NCBI GenBank assembly: GCA_044867785.1
Contig: JBIOVM010000169.1
Location: 1-12,567, forward strand
DNA length: 12,567 nucleotides
DNA from: DASRDR01 sp044867785
GTDB lineage: Bacteria; Methylomirabilota; Methylomirabilia; Rokubacteriales; DASRDR01
Reading direction: 5' to 3'
Made by a program: the position numbers and the translations under genes. A model generated the notes under the pieces. It was not told the DNA's origin and did no database searches. It was given only the letters and a program-made list of their open reading frames with translations. Positions 5,783-12,355 of the stretch are shown one piece after another (position 1 is the stretch's first letter; every line of letters begins with the position of its first letter).

Positions 5783-6868
5783 TCACATGAGCCGGGCGGG
5801 GTCGAAGGGGCGGAGATCCACCGTCGAGGCCGCGCCCTCGGCGATCAGCTCGGCGAGGGCCTGACCGGTGGCCGGCGCGTTCAGCATGCCCCAGGGACCG
5901 TGCCCGGTCGCGACGAAGGCGCCCGCCGTTCCCGGCACCGGACCGATCAGCGGCAGCCCGTCGTCCGTCACGGGCCGGTAGCACGCCTGGCTCCGGACGA
6001 CCGGCGCGGCGGCGAGTCGCGTGGACACGCGCCCGGCGGCTCGGGCCAGGACCGCGCAGGCTTCGACGCTCACGTGGACGGCTTCGGGAGACTCCGGCAG
6101 GGGCGCCGGGTCGGCCATGCCGCATACGTAGACCTCGCCGTCGGGCCGCGGGAAGATCTCCGGCTCCAGTCGTCGACCATCCGTCAGCCGGTAGTCGACG
6201 AACAAGGCGTGCGGCGGCGCGTCGATGGCCAGGGTCACGCTGTGGCCCTTGAGACCGTGGATTCGCGGCAGGCCGAGGCCGGCAGCCGCGCGCCCCGTCC
6301 AGGGACCCATGGCCAGGACGACGGAATCACCCTCGAGCGCCGCCCCGTCGACGGTCACCCCGCGGGCCGCCTTTCCGTTGCGGAGAACGCCCTCCACAAC
6401 GCCCCGCCGCAGCGTCGCGCCACGCGCGACCGCGGCGTCCATCAGCGCAGCGGTGAAGCGGGCCGGATGGAGCTGGGCGGTCGTCTCGACCGAGCCCAGC
6501 GCCGCGGTGACGGCCGCCTCGCCGTCGAGCCACGGCGGCGCCGCCACTCGGTGGTCGCGCGGGCGCGGGCCGTGCTCGCGCGCGGCCAGCATGAACGTGT
6601 CCACGCGCCGGTAGCCGTAGTCCGTCCCCAGCTCTCGGGCCAGGCCGGCGTGAAGCGCGAAGCTGGCGCGGGCCAGCGGCTCGAGGGGCGAGCCGTCGCA
6701 CCAGTCGAGCGCGAGGAATCCTCCGGACTTGCCCGAAGCGGCGCAGGCGACCGCGGAGCGCTCGACCACGGTGACGCGGACGCCGCCGCGCGCCAGGAAA
6801 TACGCCACGCTGGCGCCGACGACGCCGGCGCCGCAGACGATCACGTGCCCGGGAGGCGGCCTCGTCAT
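5783..6868 (-). CDS. FAD-dependent oxidoreductase of the DAO family, Tda3-like
   Basis: A 361-residue flavoprotein of the glycine/D-amino acid oxidase (DAO) superfamily. The Rossmann motif is VIVCGAGVVGASVAYFLA (9-26) with Glu36 ending the second strand. It is followed by KSGGFLALDWCDGSPL (47-62), a substrate-side CYRPVTDDGLPLIGP (296-310) and a C-terminal GHGPWGMLNAPATG (322-335). The KSGGFLA...WCDG and GHGPWG...NAPATG blocks resemble the yeast Tda3-like branch rather than sarcosine or D-amino acid oxidases proper. Length is normal and no signal peptide is seen. The ATG at 6868 is the first start in frame and has only a weak ribosome site. As the first gene of a run with nitrile hydratase beta 79 bases downstream, it is probably co-transcribed with the hydratase. 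It could supply or process an amino-nitrile or amine related to the pathway, but that is a guess; the substrate is unknown. Confidence 0.88.
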   Translation of the reverse strand: MTRPPPGHVIVCGAGVVGASVAYFLARGGVRVTVVERSAVACAASGKSGGFLALDWCDGSPLEPLARASFALHAGLARELGTDYGYRRVDTFMLAAREHGPRPRDHRVAAPPWLDGEAAVTAALGSVETTAQLHPARFTAALMDAAVARGATLRRGVVEGVLRNGKAARGVTVDGAALEGDSVVLAMGPWTGRAAAGLGLPRIHGLKGHSVTLAIDAPPHALFVDYRLTDGRRLEPEIFPRPDGEVYVCGMADPAPLPESPEAVHVSVEACAVLARAAGRVSTRLAAAPVVRSQACYRPVTDDGLPLIGPVPGTAGAFVATGHGPWGMLNAPATGQALAELIAEGAASTVDLRPFDPARLM

Positions 6869-7049
6869 CCGGCCGTGAGCTTAGCAGGCGAGGCCCGGCC
6901 GGAACATGCCAAACGAGGGGCCGCGGCCCGAACGACGGAGGGCAGTCTCTTCTGGCGATGGGACGGCTGTCGTGGCGGAGAGTACCAGCGCCGGGAAGGC
7001 GCCGCGGTCGCGACCGACGCCGTCCTCGGCCGCCTGCCTCGGGCCTTCG
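6869..7049. other. Spacer upstream of the FAD oxidoreductase/nitrile hydratase operon
   Basis: These 181 bases lie between two minus-strand genes and should hold the promoter of the operon starting at 6868. The only structure seen is the 12-base palindrome GGGCCGCGGCCC (6918-6929), about 50 bases before the start codon. No convincing -35/-10 pair was found and no gene is apparent. Confidence 0.4.
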
Positions 7050-7349
7050 CTACGCCGCTCCTTCGTCGGGGACCTTCTCCTCGACGTCGATTCCCATCGC
7101 ATGACGACCGAGCACGTCGGACTCGGCTTCCAGCCAGTCCGACATCTCGTCTCCGCCCGCGCCCTCTCGGTCCAAGTAGCGATAGTATGCGCGCAGACGT
7201 ATCTCCTGCTCGAGAGGCGAGCTGTGCGCGTCCTTTCGAGAAGACCCGAGCTCGCGGCGCGGGTTCTCGGGCGTCGCCCGCCAGTCGGGCGACGTGGCCG
7301 GCTCTCGGGCCTCCGCTACGCGCCTCGTCGGCTTTTCCCGCCTCGCCAT
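7050..7349 (-). CDS. DUF2934 small protein
   Basis: A 99-residue protein whose core (about 45-80) matches the DUF2934 family: LEQEIRLRAYYRYLDREG, then a short gap and DWLEAESDVL. The family is made of small proteins of unknown function with an I-R-x-x-A-Y helix followed by an acidic DWL-x-AE helix. The first 44 residues are basic and probably disordered, and the tail is acidic. The ATG at 7349 has an excellent ribosome site (AAGGAGGGAG two bases upstream), which makes it a real gene although five other frames are also open here. It is transcribed divergently from the topoisomerase VI operon, 330 bases apart, and lies upstream of the oxidoreductase operon on the same strand. No function can be assigned. 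Confidence 0.8.
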   Translation of the reverse strand: MARREKPTRRVAEAREPATSPDWRATPENPRRELGSSRKDAHSSPLEQEIRLRAYYRYLDREGAGGDEMSDWLEAESDVLGRHAMGIDVEEKVPDEGAA

Positions 7350-7557
7350 GACTCCCTCCTTGCTCCCCGTCCCTGCTGCCCGTCGGGCCGTCCGGCGCGG
7401 AGTCTCGACCTCGTCCGCCCCGAGACGTCCCCGACTCTGTCGGCGTCAGGTCCGGGGCCACCGAGCCGTACGAGTCCAGGGCAAGACGTGTGCCAGTGAG
7501 ACCGAGCGAGGGACGACGGGATTGGCGCCTCGCGAAACCCGCCGCGCGGAACGACGC

Positions 7558-7576
7558 CCTCGACACCCTGTCGAGG
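7558..7576. promoter_or_regulatory. Inverted repeat upstream of topoisomerase VI
   Basis: CCTCGACA-CCC-TGTCGAGG is a perfect 8-base inverted repeat with a 3-base spacer, about 105 bases before the top6B start and upstream of the proposed promoter. It could be a regulator site or a small hairpin. Confidence 0.3.
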
Positions 7577-7609
7577 CGACGCCAGCCTGACGTGGCGGGC
7601 CGCACGCGC

Positions 7610-7638
7610 TTCGCACCCAACCCACGGCAGAGGATAAA
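7610..7638 (+). promoter_or_regulatory. Possible promoter of the topoisomerase VI operon
   Basis: TTCGCA (7610-7615) and GATAAA (7633-7638) are separated by 17 bases, and each matches the sigma-70 consensus at four of six positions. The pair lies in the most AT-rich part of the gap and would give a leader of about 35 bases before the ATG at 7680. No experimental support is available from sequence. Confidence 0.35.
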
Positions 7639-7639
7639 C

Positions 7640-7652
7640 GCCCGATTCGGGC
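7640..7652. promoter_or_regulatory. 13-base palindrome overlapping the predicted transcription start of top6B
   Basis: GCCCGA-T-TCGGGC is perfect and begins two bases after the proposed -10 element, where a bound repressor would block initiation. It is short, so chance cannot be excluded. Confidence 0.3.
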
Positions 7653-7667
7653 ATCGGGTCTGCTATC

Positions 7668-7679
7668 AAGGAGAGGAGG
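7668..7679 (+). promoter_or_regulatory. Ribosome binding site of top6B
   Basis: AAGGAGAGGAGG sits immediately before the ATG at 7680, with AAGGAG six bases away. It supports this start over the internal methionine at residue 26, which lies closer to the conserved region. Confidence 0.75.
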
Positions 7680-9638
7680 ATGCCTAGCGCTGACGCCCAG
7701 GCCCAGGCCGGAACGCCCCCACCGCCTTCGAAGCCCGCCGTCTCCGCCGTCGAGATGGGCGCGCGCCAGCGCGAGATCTCGGTCTCGGAGTTCTTCACCA
7801 AGAACCGGCATCTCCTCGGCTTCGACAGCCCGCGCAAGGCCCTCCTCACCTGCGTCAAGGAGGCGGTCGACAACGCGCTGGACGCGGCGGAGGAGGCCGG
7901 GATCCTCCCCGATGTCTCCGTGAAGGTCGAGGTCGTGCCGAGCAACGGCGCGCCGCCGCCGCCCGCCAGTCAGGCGACGCGATTCCGGATCACGGTGCTC
8001 GACAACGGGCCCGGCATCGTGCGCCAGCAGATCCCCCCGATCTTCGCGAAGCTGCTCTACGGCTCGAAGTTCCACCGGCTGCGGATGAGCCGGGGCCAGC
8101 AGGGGATCGGGATCTCCGCGGCCGGCATGTACGCGCAGCTCACCACCGGCAAGCCCGTCCAGATCACGTCGCGGACCGGAGCGCGCTCGCCCGCCCACTA
8201 CTTCGAGGTCCAGATCGACACCAAGAAGAACGAGCCCCGGATCTTCGAGAGCAAGAAGATCCAGTGGGACAGCCCGCGCGGCACCCAGGTGACCCTCGAG
8301 ATCGAGGGACGCTACCAGAAGGGCCGCGCCTCGGTGGACGAGTTCCTCGAGCAGGTCGCCATCGCCAACCCGCACGTGAAGCTGGTCTACGAGACCCCCG
8401 AAGGCCAGACGCGCGAGTACCCGCGGACCATCCACGAGCTGCCTCCGCCGCCGCGCGAGATCAAGCCCCACCCCTACGGCATCGAGTTCGGCGTCCTTCT
8501 TCGGATGCTCCAGGACACGAAGAGCCACTCGCTGGCCGGCTTCCTCTCCGGCGACTTCAGCCGGGTGTCCCCCGCCCTCGCCCAGGAGATCTGCGGGACC
8601 GCCAAGCTCTCGCCGAACGCCAGGCCGCGCAACGTCCACGGCGAGGACGCCGAGGCGCTCTACAAGGCGATCCAGGCGACCAAGATCATGGCGCCGCCGT
8701 CGAACTGTCTGTCGCCCATCGGCGAGAAGGCGATCCTTCACGGCCTCTACAAGCAGATCAAGGGCGAGTTCTACACGGCGGTCACCCGGCCGACGGCCGT
8801 CTACCGGGGGAATCCTTTCGTCATCGAGGCGGGCCTCGCCTTCGGGAAGGGCCCGGAGCACGCGACGGCCGCCGCCGAAGCCCCGGCGGTCCCGATGGCC
8901 GAGGGCGAGGACCGGGAGGACGACGCCGAGCTGGCCCGCGTCATCCGCTACGCGAACCGGGTCCCCCTCCTCTACCAGCAGTCGGCGTGCGCGACCTACA
9001 AGGCGGTGCTGGAGACCGCGTGGCGAAACTACGGCATCGCCCAGTCGCGGGGGGCGCCGCCGGCCGGCCCCATGGTGGTGTTCGTCCACATGGCCTCCGT
9101 CTGGGTGCCGTTCACCAGCGAGTCCAAGGAGGCGATCGCCGACTACGACGAGATCCGGAAGGAGATCAAGCTCGCGCTCCAGGAGTGCGGGCGGCGGCTC
9201 GGCCTCTTCCTCCGGCGGCGCGAGCGGGCGAAGACCGAGTTCCGCCGGCGCAACATCTTCGAGCTCTACATCGAGGAGGTCGTCGAGGCCTGCGCGCGCC
9301 TGAAGGGCGGGCGGCTGCCGAAGGAGAAGCTGAAGGGCCAGCTGATGAAGATCGCCGTCAAGCGCACCGGCGGCGCGCGGACCGCCGAGATCCTCGGCCA
9401 GGACGGTGGCCCCGAGGGGCTCCCCCACTCGATCATCGTCACCGCCGAGGGGGCCGAAGGGGACGCCCCGGAGCTGCCGCCCGGCGAGCCGGGTGACGCG
9501 GCGCCGCCGGCGCCGGACTCGACCGCCACGGCGGGCCACGGGCCGGAGACGAACGGACGCGGGCCGGGGAAGCGGCACAAGGCCGCGCCCCAGGCCGTCG
9601 AGCCGAGCCCGCCCCGGGCCGCGCGGAAGGCGAGGTAG
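7680..9638 (+). CDS. top6B: DNA topoisomerase VI subunit B (ATPase)
   Basis: The 652-residue ATP-binding subunit of type IIB topoisomerase, which dimerises on ATP and drives strand passage through the break made by subunit A. The Bergerat ATPase motifs are complete: EAVDNALDAAEE (61-72), DNGPGI (108-113) and the GQQGIGISAAG lid (139-149). A helix-two-turn-helix region (about 280-350) follows, and then the transducer domain with VPFTSESKEAIADYDEIRKEIK (477-497 and on); Lys483 fits the lysine that senses the ATP gamma-phosphate. The last 60 or so residues are rich in Pro, Ala, Gly and Glu and look disordered, with no Ig-like extension. The first 25 residues are likewise low-complexity. Topoisomerase VI is the standard enzyme of archaea and plants and is only patchily present in bacteria. 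It is followed 8 bases later by subunit A. Confidence 0.96.
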   Translation: MPSADAQAQAGTPPPPSKPAVSAVEMGARQREISVSEFFTKNRHLLGFDSPRKALLTCVKEAVDNALDAAEEAGILPDVSVKVEVVPSNGAPPPPASQATRFRITVLDNGPGIVRQQIPPIFAKLLYGSKFHRLRMSRGQQGIGISAAGMYAQLTTGKPVQITSRTGARSPAHYFEVQIDTKKNEPRIFESKKIQWDSPRGTQVTLEIEGRYQKGRASVDEFLEQVAIANPHVKLVYETPEGQTREYPRTIHELPPPPREIKPHPYGIEFGVLLRMLQDTKSHSLAGFLSGDFSRVSPALAQEICGTAKLSPNARPRNVHGEDAEALYKAIQATKIMAPPSNCLSPIGEKAILHGLYKQIKGEFYTAVTRPTAVYRGNPFVIEAGLAFGKGPEHATAAAEAPAVPMAEGEDREDDAELARVIRYANRVPLLYQQSACATYKAVLETAWRNYGIAQSRGAPPAGPMVVFVHMASVWVPFTSESKEAIADYDEIRKEIKLALQECGRRLGLFLRRRERAKTEFRRRNIFELYIEEVVEACARLKGGRLPKEKLKGQLMKIAVKRTGGARTAEILGQDGGPEGLPHSIIVTAEGAEGDAPELPPGEPGDAAPPAPDSTATAGHGPETNGRGPGKRHKAAPQAVEPSPPRAARKAR

Positions 9639-9646
9639 CGGGCGGC

Positions 9647-10747
9647 ATGGCGAAGGCGAAGGCGACCGGCGTCGTCGAGAAGAAGCTCGTCGGCGTGGCC
9701 GATACCGTGATCACGGCCGCCGAGCGCAGCAAGGACCCCACCTTCGCGATCCCCGTGCGGAGCCTCGCCAACGTCAGCTTCAACGAGAAGCGCGGGATCA
9801 TCGAGATGGGGAAGCGCAAGCAGACCCGCAGCTTCTTCAACGTCGGCATGGCGAAGAAGTTCATGCAGACCGTCCTGGTGGCCGACGCACTGGTCGAGCT
9901 GCAGCGGTCGGATCTCACCACGTCGCTCCGCGAGATCTACTACCGCAGCAAGCACACGATGCGGGGCTCGCACGAGAACACGTTCGACGCCCAGAACGAA
10001 TCCGATCCGCTGATCGAAGATCTCGAAGTCACGCTCGACGCGCTTCGCGAGGAGCTCCACGTACGGGCCGAGAACCGCGGCAGCATCGTCGGGCCGCTCG
10101 TGCTCACCGACGACGGCGACCGTGTGGATTGCGCGCGCCTCGGCAAGGGCGGCTACTCGGTGCCCTCGATCGTCGAGCCGGAGTTCATCCAGATCCGGAG
10201 CTGCACGGCGGACTTCGTGTTGCTCGTCGAGAAGGGCACTCAGTGGAACCGGCTCTCCGAGGACAAGTTCTGGCGCCGCTACAACTGCGTGCTCCTCACC
10301 GGCAACGGACAGCCGCCCCGCGGCGTCCGCCGCCTGGCGCGGCGGCTCCACGAGGAGTACTCCATCCCCGTGTACGTCCTCGTCGACAACGATCCCTGGG
10401 GATACTACACCTACTCGGTGGTGAAGCAGGGGTCGATCAACCTCGCCTTCGAGAGCGAGCGCATGGCCATTCCGAAGGCCAAGTTCATCGGCCTCTCGAG
10501 CGCCGATCCCGACCGCTACGGCCTGCCGCGCAACGTCGGCATCAAGCTCAACGATAAGGACCTCGGCCGAGCCAAGGAGCTCCTCAAGTACCGCTGGTTC
10601 CAGAAGAAGCCCTGGCAGGAGGAGATCAAGCGGATGCTCGGGTCCGGGCTCAAATACGAGCTCGACGCCCTCGCGAACAAGGACTTCCGCTACCTGACGA
10701 AGACGTACCTGCCGCGGAAGCTCAAGGAGCGTGACTGGCTGGACTAG
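9647..10747 (+). CDS. top6A: DNA topoisomerase VI subunit A (Spo11-like, DNA-cleaving)
   Basis: The 366-residue cleaving subunit, homologous to meiotic Spo11. The 5Y-CAP domain carries the tyrosine pair in TSLREIYYRSKH (92-103); by analogy with Spo11, Tyr99 would attack DNA. The Toprim domain has Glu195 (LLVEKG) and the acidic pair D247-N-D249 (VLVDNDPWGYY), with the same 52-residue spacing as E197, D249 and D251 of the Methanocaldococcus enzyme. FIGLSSADPDRYGLPR (280-295) and the C-terminal DWLD ending are also typical. The N-terminal 60 residues are basic. The ATG at 9647 is 8 bases after the subunit B stop; GAGGT overlapping that stop codon can serve as ribosome site, so the two are translationally coupled in the B-then-A order usual in archaea. 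All catalytic residues are present, so an active enzyme is expected. Confidence 0.96.
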   Translation: MAKAKATGVVEKKLVGVADTVITAAERSKDPTFAIPVRSLANVSFNEKRGIIEMGKRKQTRSFFNVGMAKKFMQTVLVADALVELQRSDLTTSLREIYYRSKHTMRGSHENTFDAQNESDPLIEDLEVTLDALREELHVRAENRGSIVGPLVLTDDGDRVDCARLGKGGYSVPSIVEPEFIQIRSCTADFVLLVEKGTQWNRLSEDKFWRRYNCVLLTGNGQPPRGVRRLARRLHEEYSIPVYVLVDNDPWGYYTYSVVKQGSINLAFESERMAIPKAKFIGLSSADPDRYGLPRNVGIKLNDKDLGRAKELLKYRWFQKKPWQEEIKRMLGSGLKYELDALANKDFRYLTKTYLPRKLKERDWLD

Positions 10748-11329
10748 GGTCTCGCTGACAACGCCTGGGGCCGAAGGCTGGCGGCGAGGCCGGCTCCCTC
10801 GGGGGAGAGCACCGGGACGCCAGGATCGGAGCAGCGGGGCCGGGCGCGTAGCGGGCACACCGCACGACCATCCTCCGCCGGGAAGCGGGACGAAGCGCGC
10901 GATCAGCCGGAGGCGCGCCACGACGTCAAGCGGTTGAGCTGACCACCGCGACTACGGGATCGTGCTGAAGGCCGAGACGTGCCTCGGCGTGGCGGGCTCA
11001 TTCACCGTCCCAGTCCTGCTCGAGGGGTGTCACGTCCCCGAGGCGCAGGCCGGCAACCAAACCCGAGTCGCGGCCAGGGCCGGTGGCTGGGTCCCGCCTG
11101 CGTCGCACGAGCTCGAGCTCGGTCCTCTGTGCAAGGCGGGGGCCAGAGTAGGCAAAAGATTTCCCACGCAGGGAGCCGTTGCCTGGGGGTAGTCCGGCGT
11201 TCCCCTCGTCGCAAGGCGCTGGCAAGAGCTTTGCGTATCCCATCACTGTGGTCCTGGACCGGCGCTCCTCGTCTGGCCGGCGCCAGTGCCCTGCCGACCG
11301 ATAGTGATCGAGCCGGACGATGACCAGCG
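10748..11329. other. 582-base region without a recognisable gene
   Basis: The region separates top6A from the methyltransferase gene, both on the plus strand. All frames hold only short, low-similarity open stretches without good ribosome sites. Structures seen are a mismatched hairpin shortly after top6A (arms 10793-10800 and 10803-10810, GCTCCCTC and GGGAGAGC), the 14-base palindrome CGAGCTCGAGCTCG (11108-11121) and a hairpin at 11210-11235. Around 11150-11165 the sequence is locally AT-richer (GGCAAAAGATTTCCC). It may hold the end of one transcript and the promoter of the next; no decayed gene could be identified. Confidence 0.5.
11210..11235 (+). other. Hairpin upstream of the methyltransferase gene
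   Basis: CGCAAGGC (11210-11217) pairs with GCTTTGCG (11228-11235) over eight positions, one being a G-U pair, around a 10-base loop. It lies about 95 bases before the methyltransferase start. It could be a leader structure, but there is no following U-tract and no further evidence. Confidence 0.25.
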
Positions 11330-12097
11330 ATGGATGAACACCAGCTCCAGGACGAACAGTACGCCTTCCCGTACCACTACATCCCGGTCCTCGAGCGCGG
11401 GCAGTTCTCCGCGACGCACCACTGGCCGTGGGGATTCCGTTACCTGGGCGGCCTCCACGTCGTGCTCGAGGAGCTGGGCCACATCGGCTTCTCGTCGCTC
11501 GCCGACATCGGGTGCGGCGACGGTCGATTCCTGCGAGAGGTCGCCAACCGCTATCCGGGAGCGGCGCTGCTGGGCGTTGACGTGTCGCGCCGCGCGGTCG
11601 GCCTGGCGCAGGCGCTGAACCCCGACCTCGACTTCCGGGCGGCTGACATCACCGTCGATTCCATTCCCGAGCGCTTCGAGATCGCCACGCTCATCGAGGT
11701 CATCGAGCACATCCCGCCCGCGGAGCTGCCGAGGTTCCTGGACGCGGTGGCCGACCGGCTGATCGACGGGGGCTGGCTGCTCCTGACCGTCCCTCACCGC
11801 AACAAGCCGCTGATCCCGAAGCACTACCAGCACTTCGATGCCGACCAGCTGCGGCAGCTGCTTCACCGCCGGTTCGAGGTCGTGCGCATCGTGCCGTTCG
11901 ACCTCCGATCCCGGCGCTCGCCGGGCGCGTGGCTCGTCAAACGGGTCCTGGGCGCGAGGGGACGTTGGATCCTGGTGACGAACCGGCGCGTCCTGCGCAC
12001 CCTGTACCGTCTCTACGTGAGCCGCTATCTCTACTGCGCCCGGGAGCAGGATTGCGAGCGCCTGGCCGTCGTGTGCTCGAGACCGCCCCGTCCTTGA
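11330..12097 (+). CDS. Class I SAM-dependent methyltransferase
   Basis: A 255-residue Rossmann-fold methyltransferase. SAM-binding motif I is LADIGCGDGRFL (57-68), the acidic end of strand 2 is GVDVS (82-86), and strand 4 carries ATLIEVIEHIP (119-129), followed by GGWLLLTVPHRNKP (147-160) and QHFDADQLRQLL (167-178). The N-terminal YAFPYHYIPVLE and the VPHRN loop resemble methyltransferases found in cell-surface sugar or secondary-metabolite loci, but no partner gene is visible. The C-terminal 60 residues are strongly basic and aromatic (VTNRRVLRTLYRLYVSRYLY), perhaps for membrane or nucleic-acid contact. The ATG at 11330 is used; the ribosome site is weak and an out-of-frame ATG lies ten bases before it. 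The substrate is unknown. Confidence 0.88.
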   Translation: MDEHQLQDEQYAFPYHYIPVLERGQFSATHHWPWGFRYLGGLHVVLEELGHIGFSSLADIGCGDGRFLREVANRYPGAALLGVDVSRRAVGLAQALNPDLDFRAADITVDSIPERFEIATLIEVIEHIPPAELPRFLDAVADRLIDGGWLLLTVPHRNKPLIPKHYQHFDADQLRQLLHRRFEVVRIVPFDLRSRRSPGAWLVKRVLGARGRWILVTNRRVLRTLYRLYVSRYLYCAREQDCERLAVVCSRPPRP

Positions 12098-12254
12098 CGG
12101 CGCCGAGGACGTTCGGTCCGGCCGGCGCCCCACCGCCTGAAGCGCCCCATTCGTGGAGACCGTCACCGGCTCCGCCGCGCGATCTCTTCCGACCCCCGAG
12201 GACGACGAGCTGCCGCCCTCGCCGGAGCCCTAGCGTCGGGCTCGAACCGTGCGA

Positions 12255-12305
12255 GGGAACGCCCACGCGGAGGGCGAGTCAACGCCCTTGCGCGTGGGCG
12301 CTCCC
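12255..12305. terminator. Long hairpin between convergent genes, probable bidirectional terminator
   Basis: The left arm 12255-12276 and right arm 12283-12305 pair along about 20 bases, broken by one A-C mismatch and a small bulge near the loop, which is AGTCAA. The outer 15 bases (GGGAACGCCCACGCG against CGCGTGGGCGCTCCC) are nearly perfect. It lies about 160 bases past the methyltransferase stop and 50 bases past the stop of the minus-strand gene ending at 12356. There is no T-run on either side, so it may end transcription in both directions with help, stabilise 3' ends, or be a dispersed repeat. Confidence 0.5.
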
Positions 12306-12355
12306 GACGTCGCCCGGAGCACTATGGACGGCGCGGGTCTCCCCAGGGGGAACTC

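Larger units (their letters stand above)
7350..7679. other. Divergent intergenic region, DUF2934 gene / topoisomerase VI operon
   Basis: A 330-base region between divergent genes, with no gene of its own that I can support. It contains the DUF2934 ribosome site, an 8-base inverted repeat with a 3-base spacer (7558-7576), a possible sigma-70-type promoter facing the topoisomerase genes (7610-7638), a 13-base palindrome just after it (7640-7652) and the topoisomerase ribosome site (7668-7679). Confidence 0.5.

Noticed and set aside
6918..6929. Palindrome GGGCCGCGGCCC before the FAD oxidoreductase gene as an operator
   Set aside because: A 12-base palindrome of only G and C is weak evidence at this base composition; it is noted within the spacer entry only.
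7446..9578. Open frame of 710 codons antisense to top6B
   Set aside because: It mirrors the codons of a well-identified gene and its product shows only repetitive Arg/Leu/Asp/Gly; no ribosome site is seen.
9266..10921. Open frame of 551 codons antisense to top6A
   Set aside because: It is a shadow of the conserved topoisomerase subunit A with no family features of its own.
10962..11192. Possible 76-residue protein, or a gene remnant, in the gap after top6A
   Set aside because: It would need a GTG start without a ribosome site and the peptide resembles nothing known; the overlapping minus-strand frame is equally unconvincing.
11243..12166. Open frame of 307 codons antisense to the methyltransferase
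   Set aside because: It has no motifs, while the plus strand has a full SAM-binding signature.
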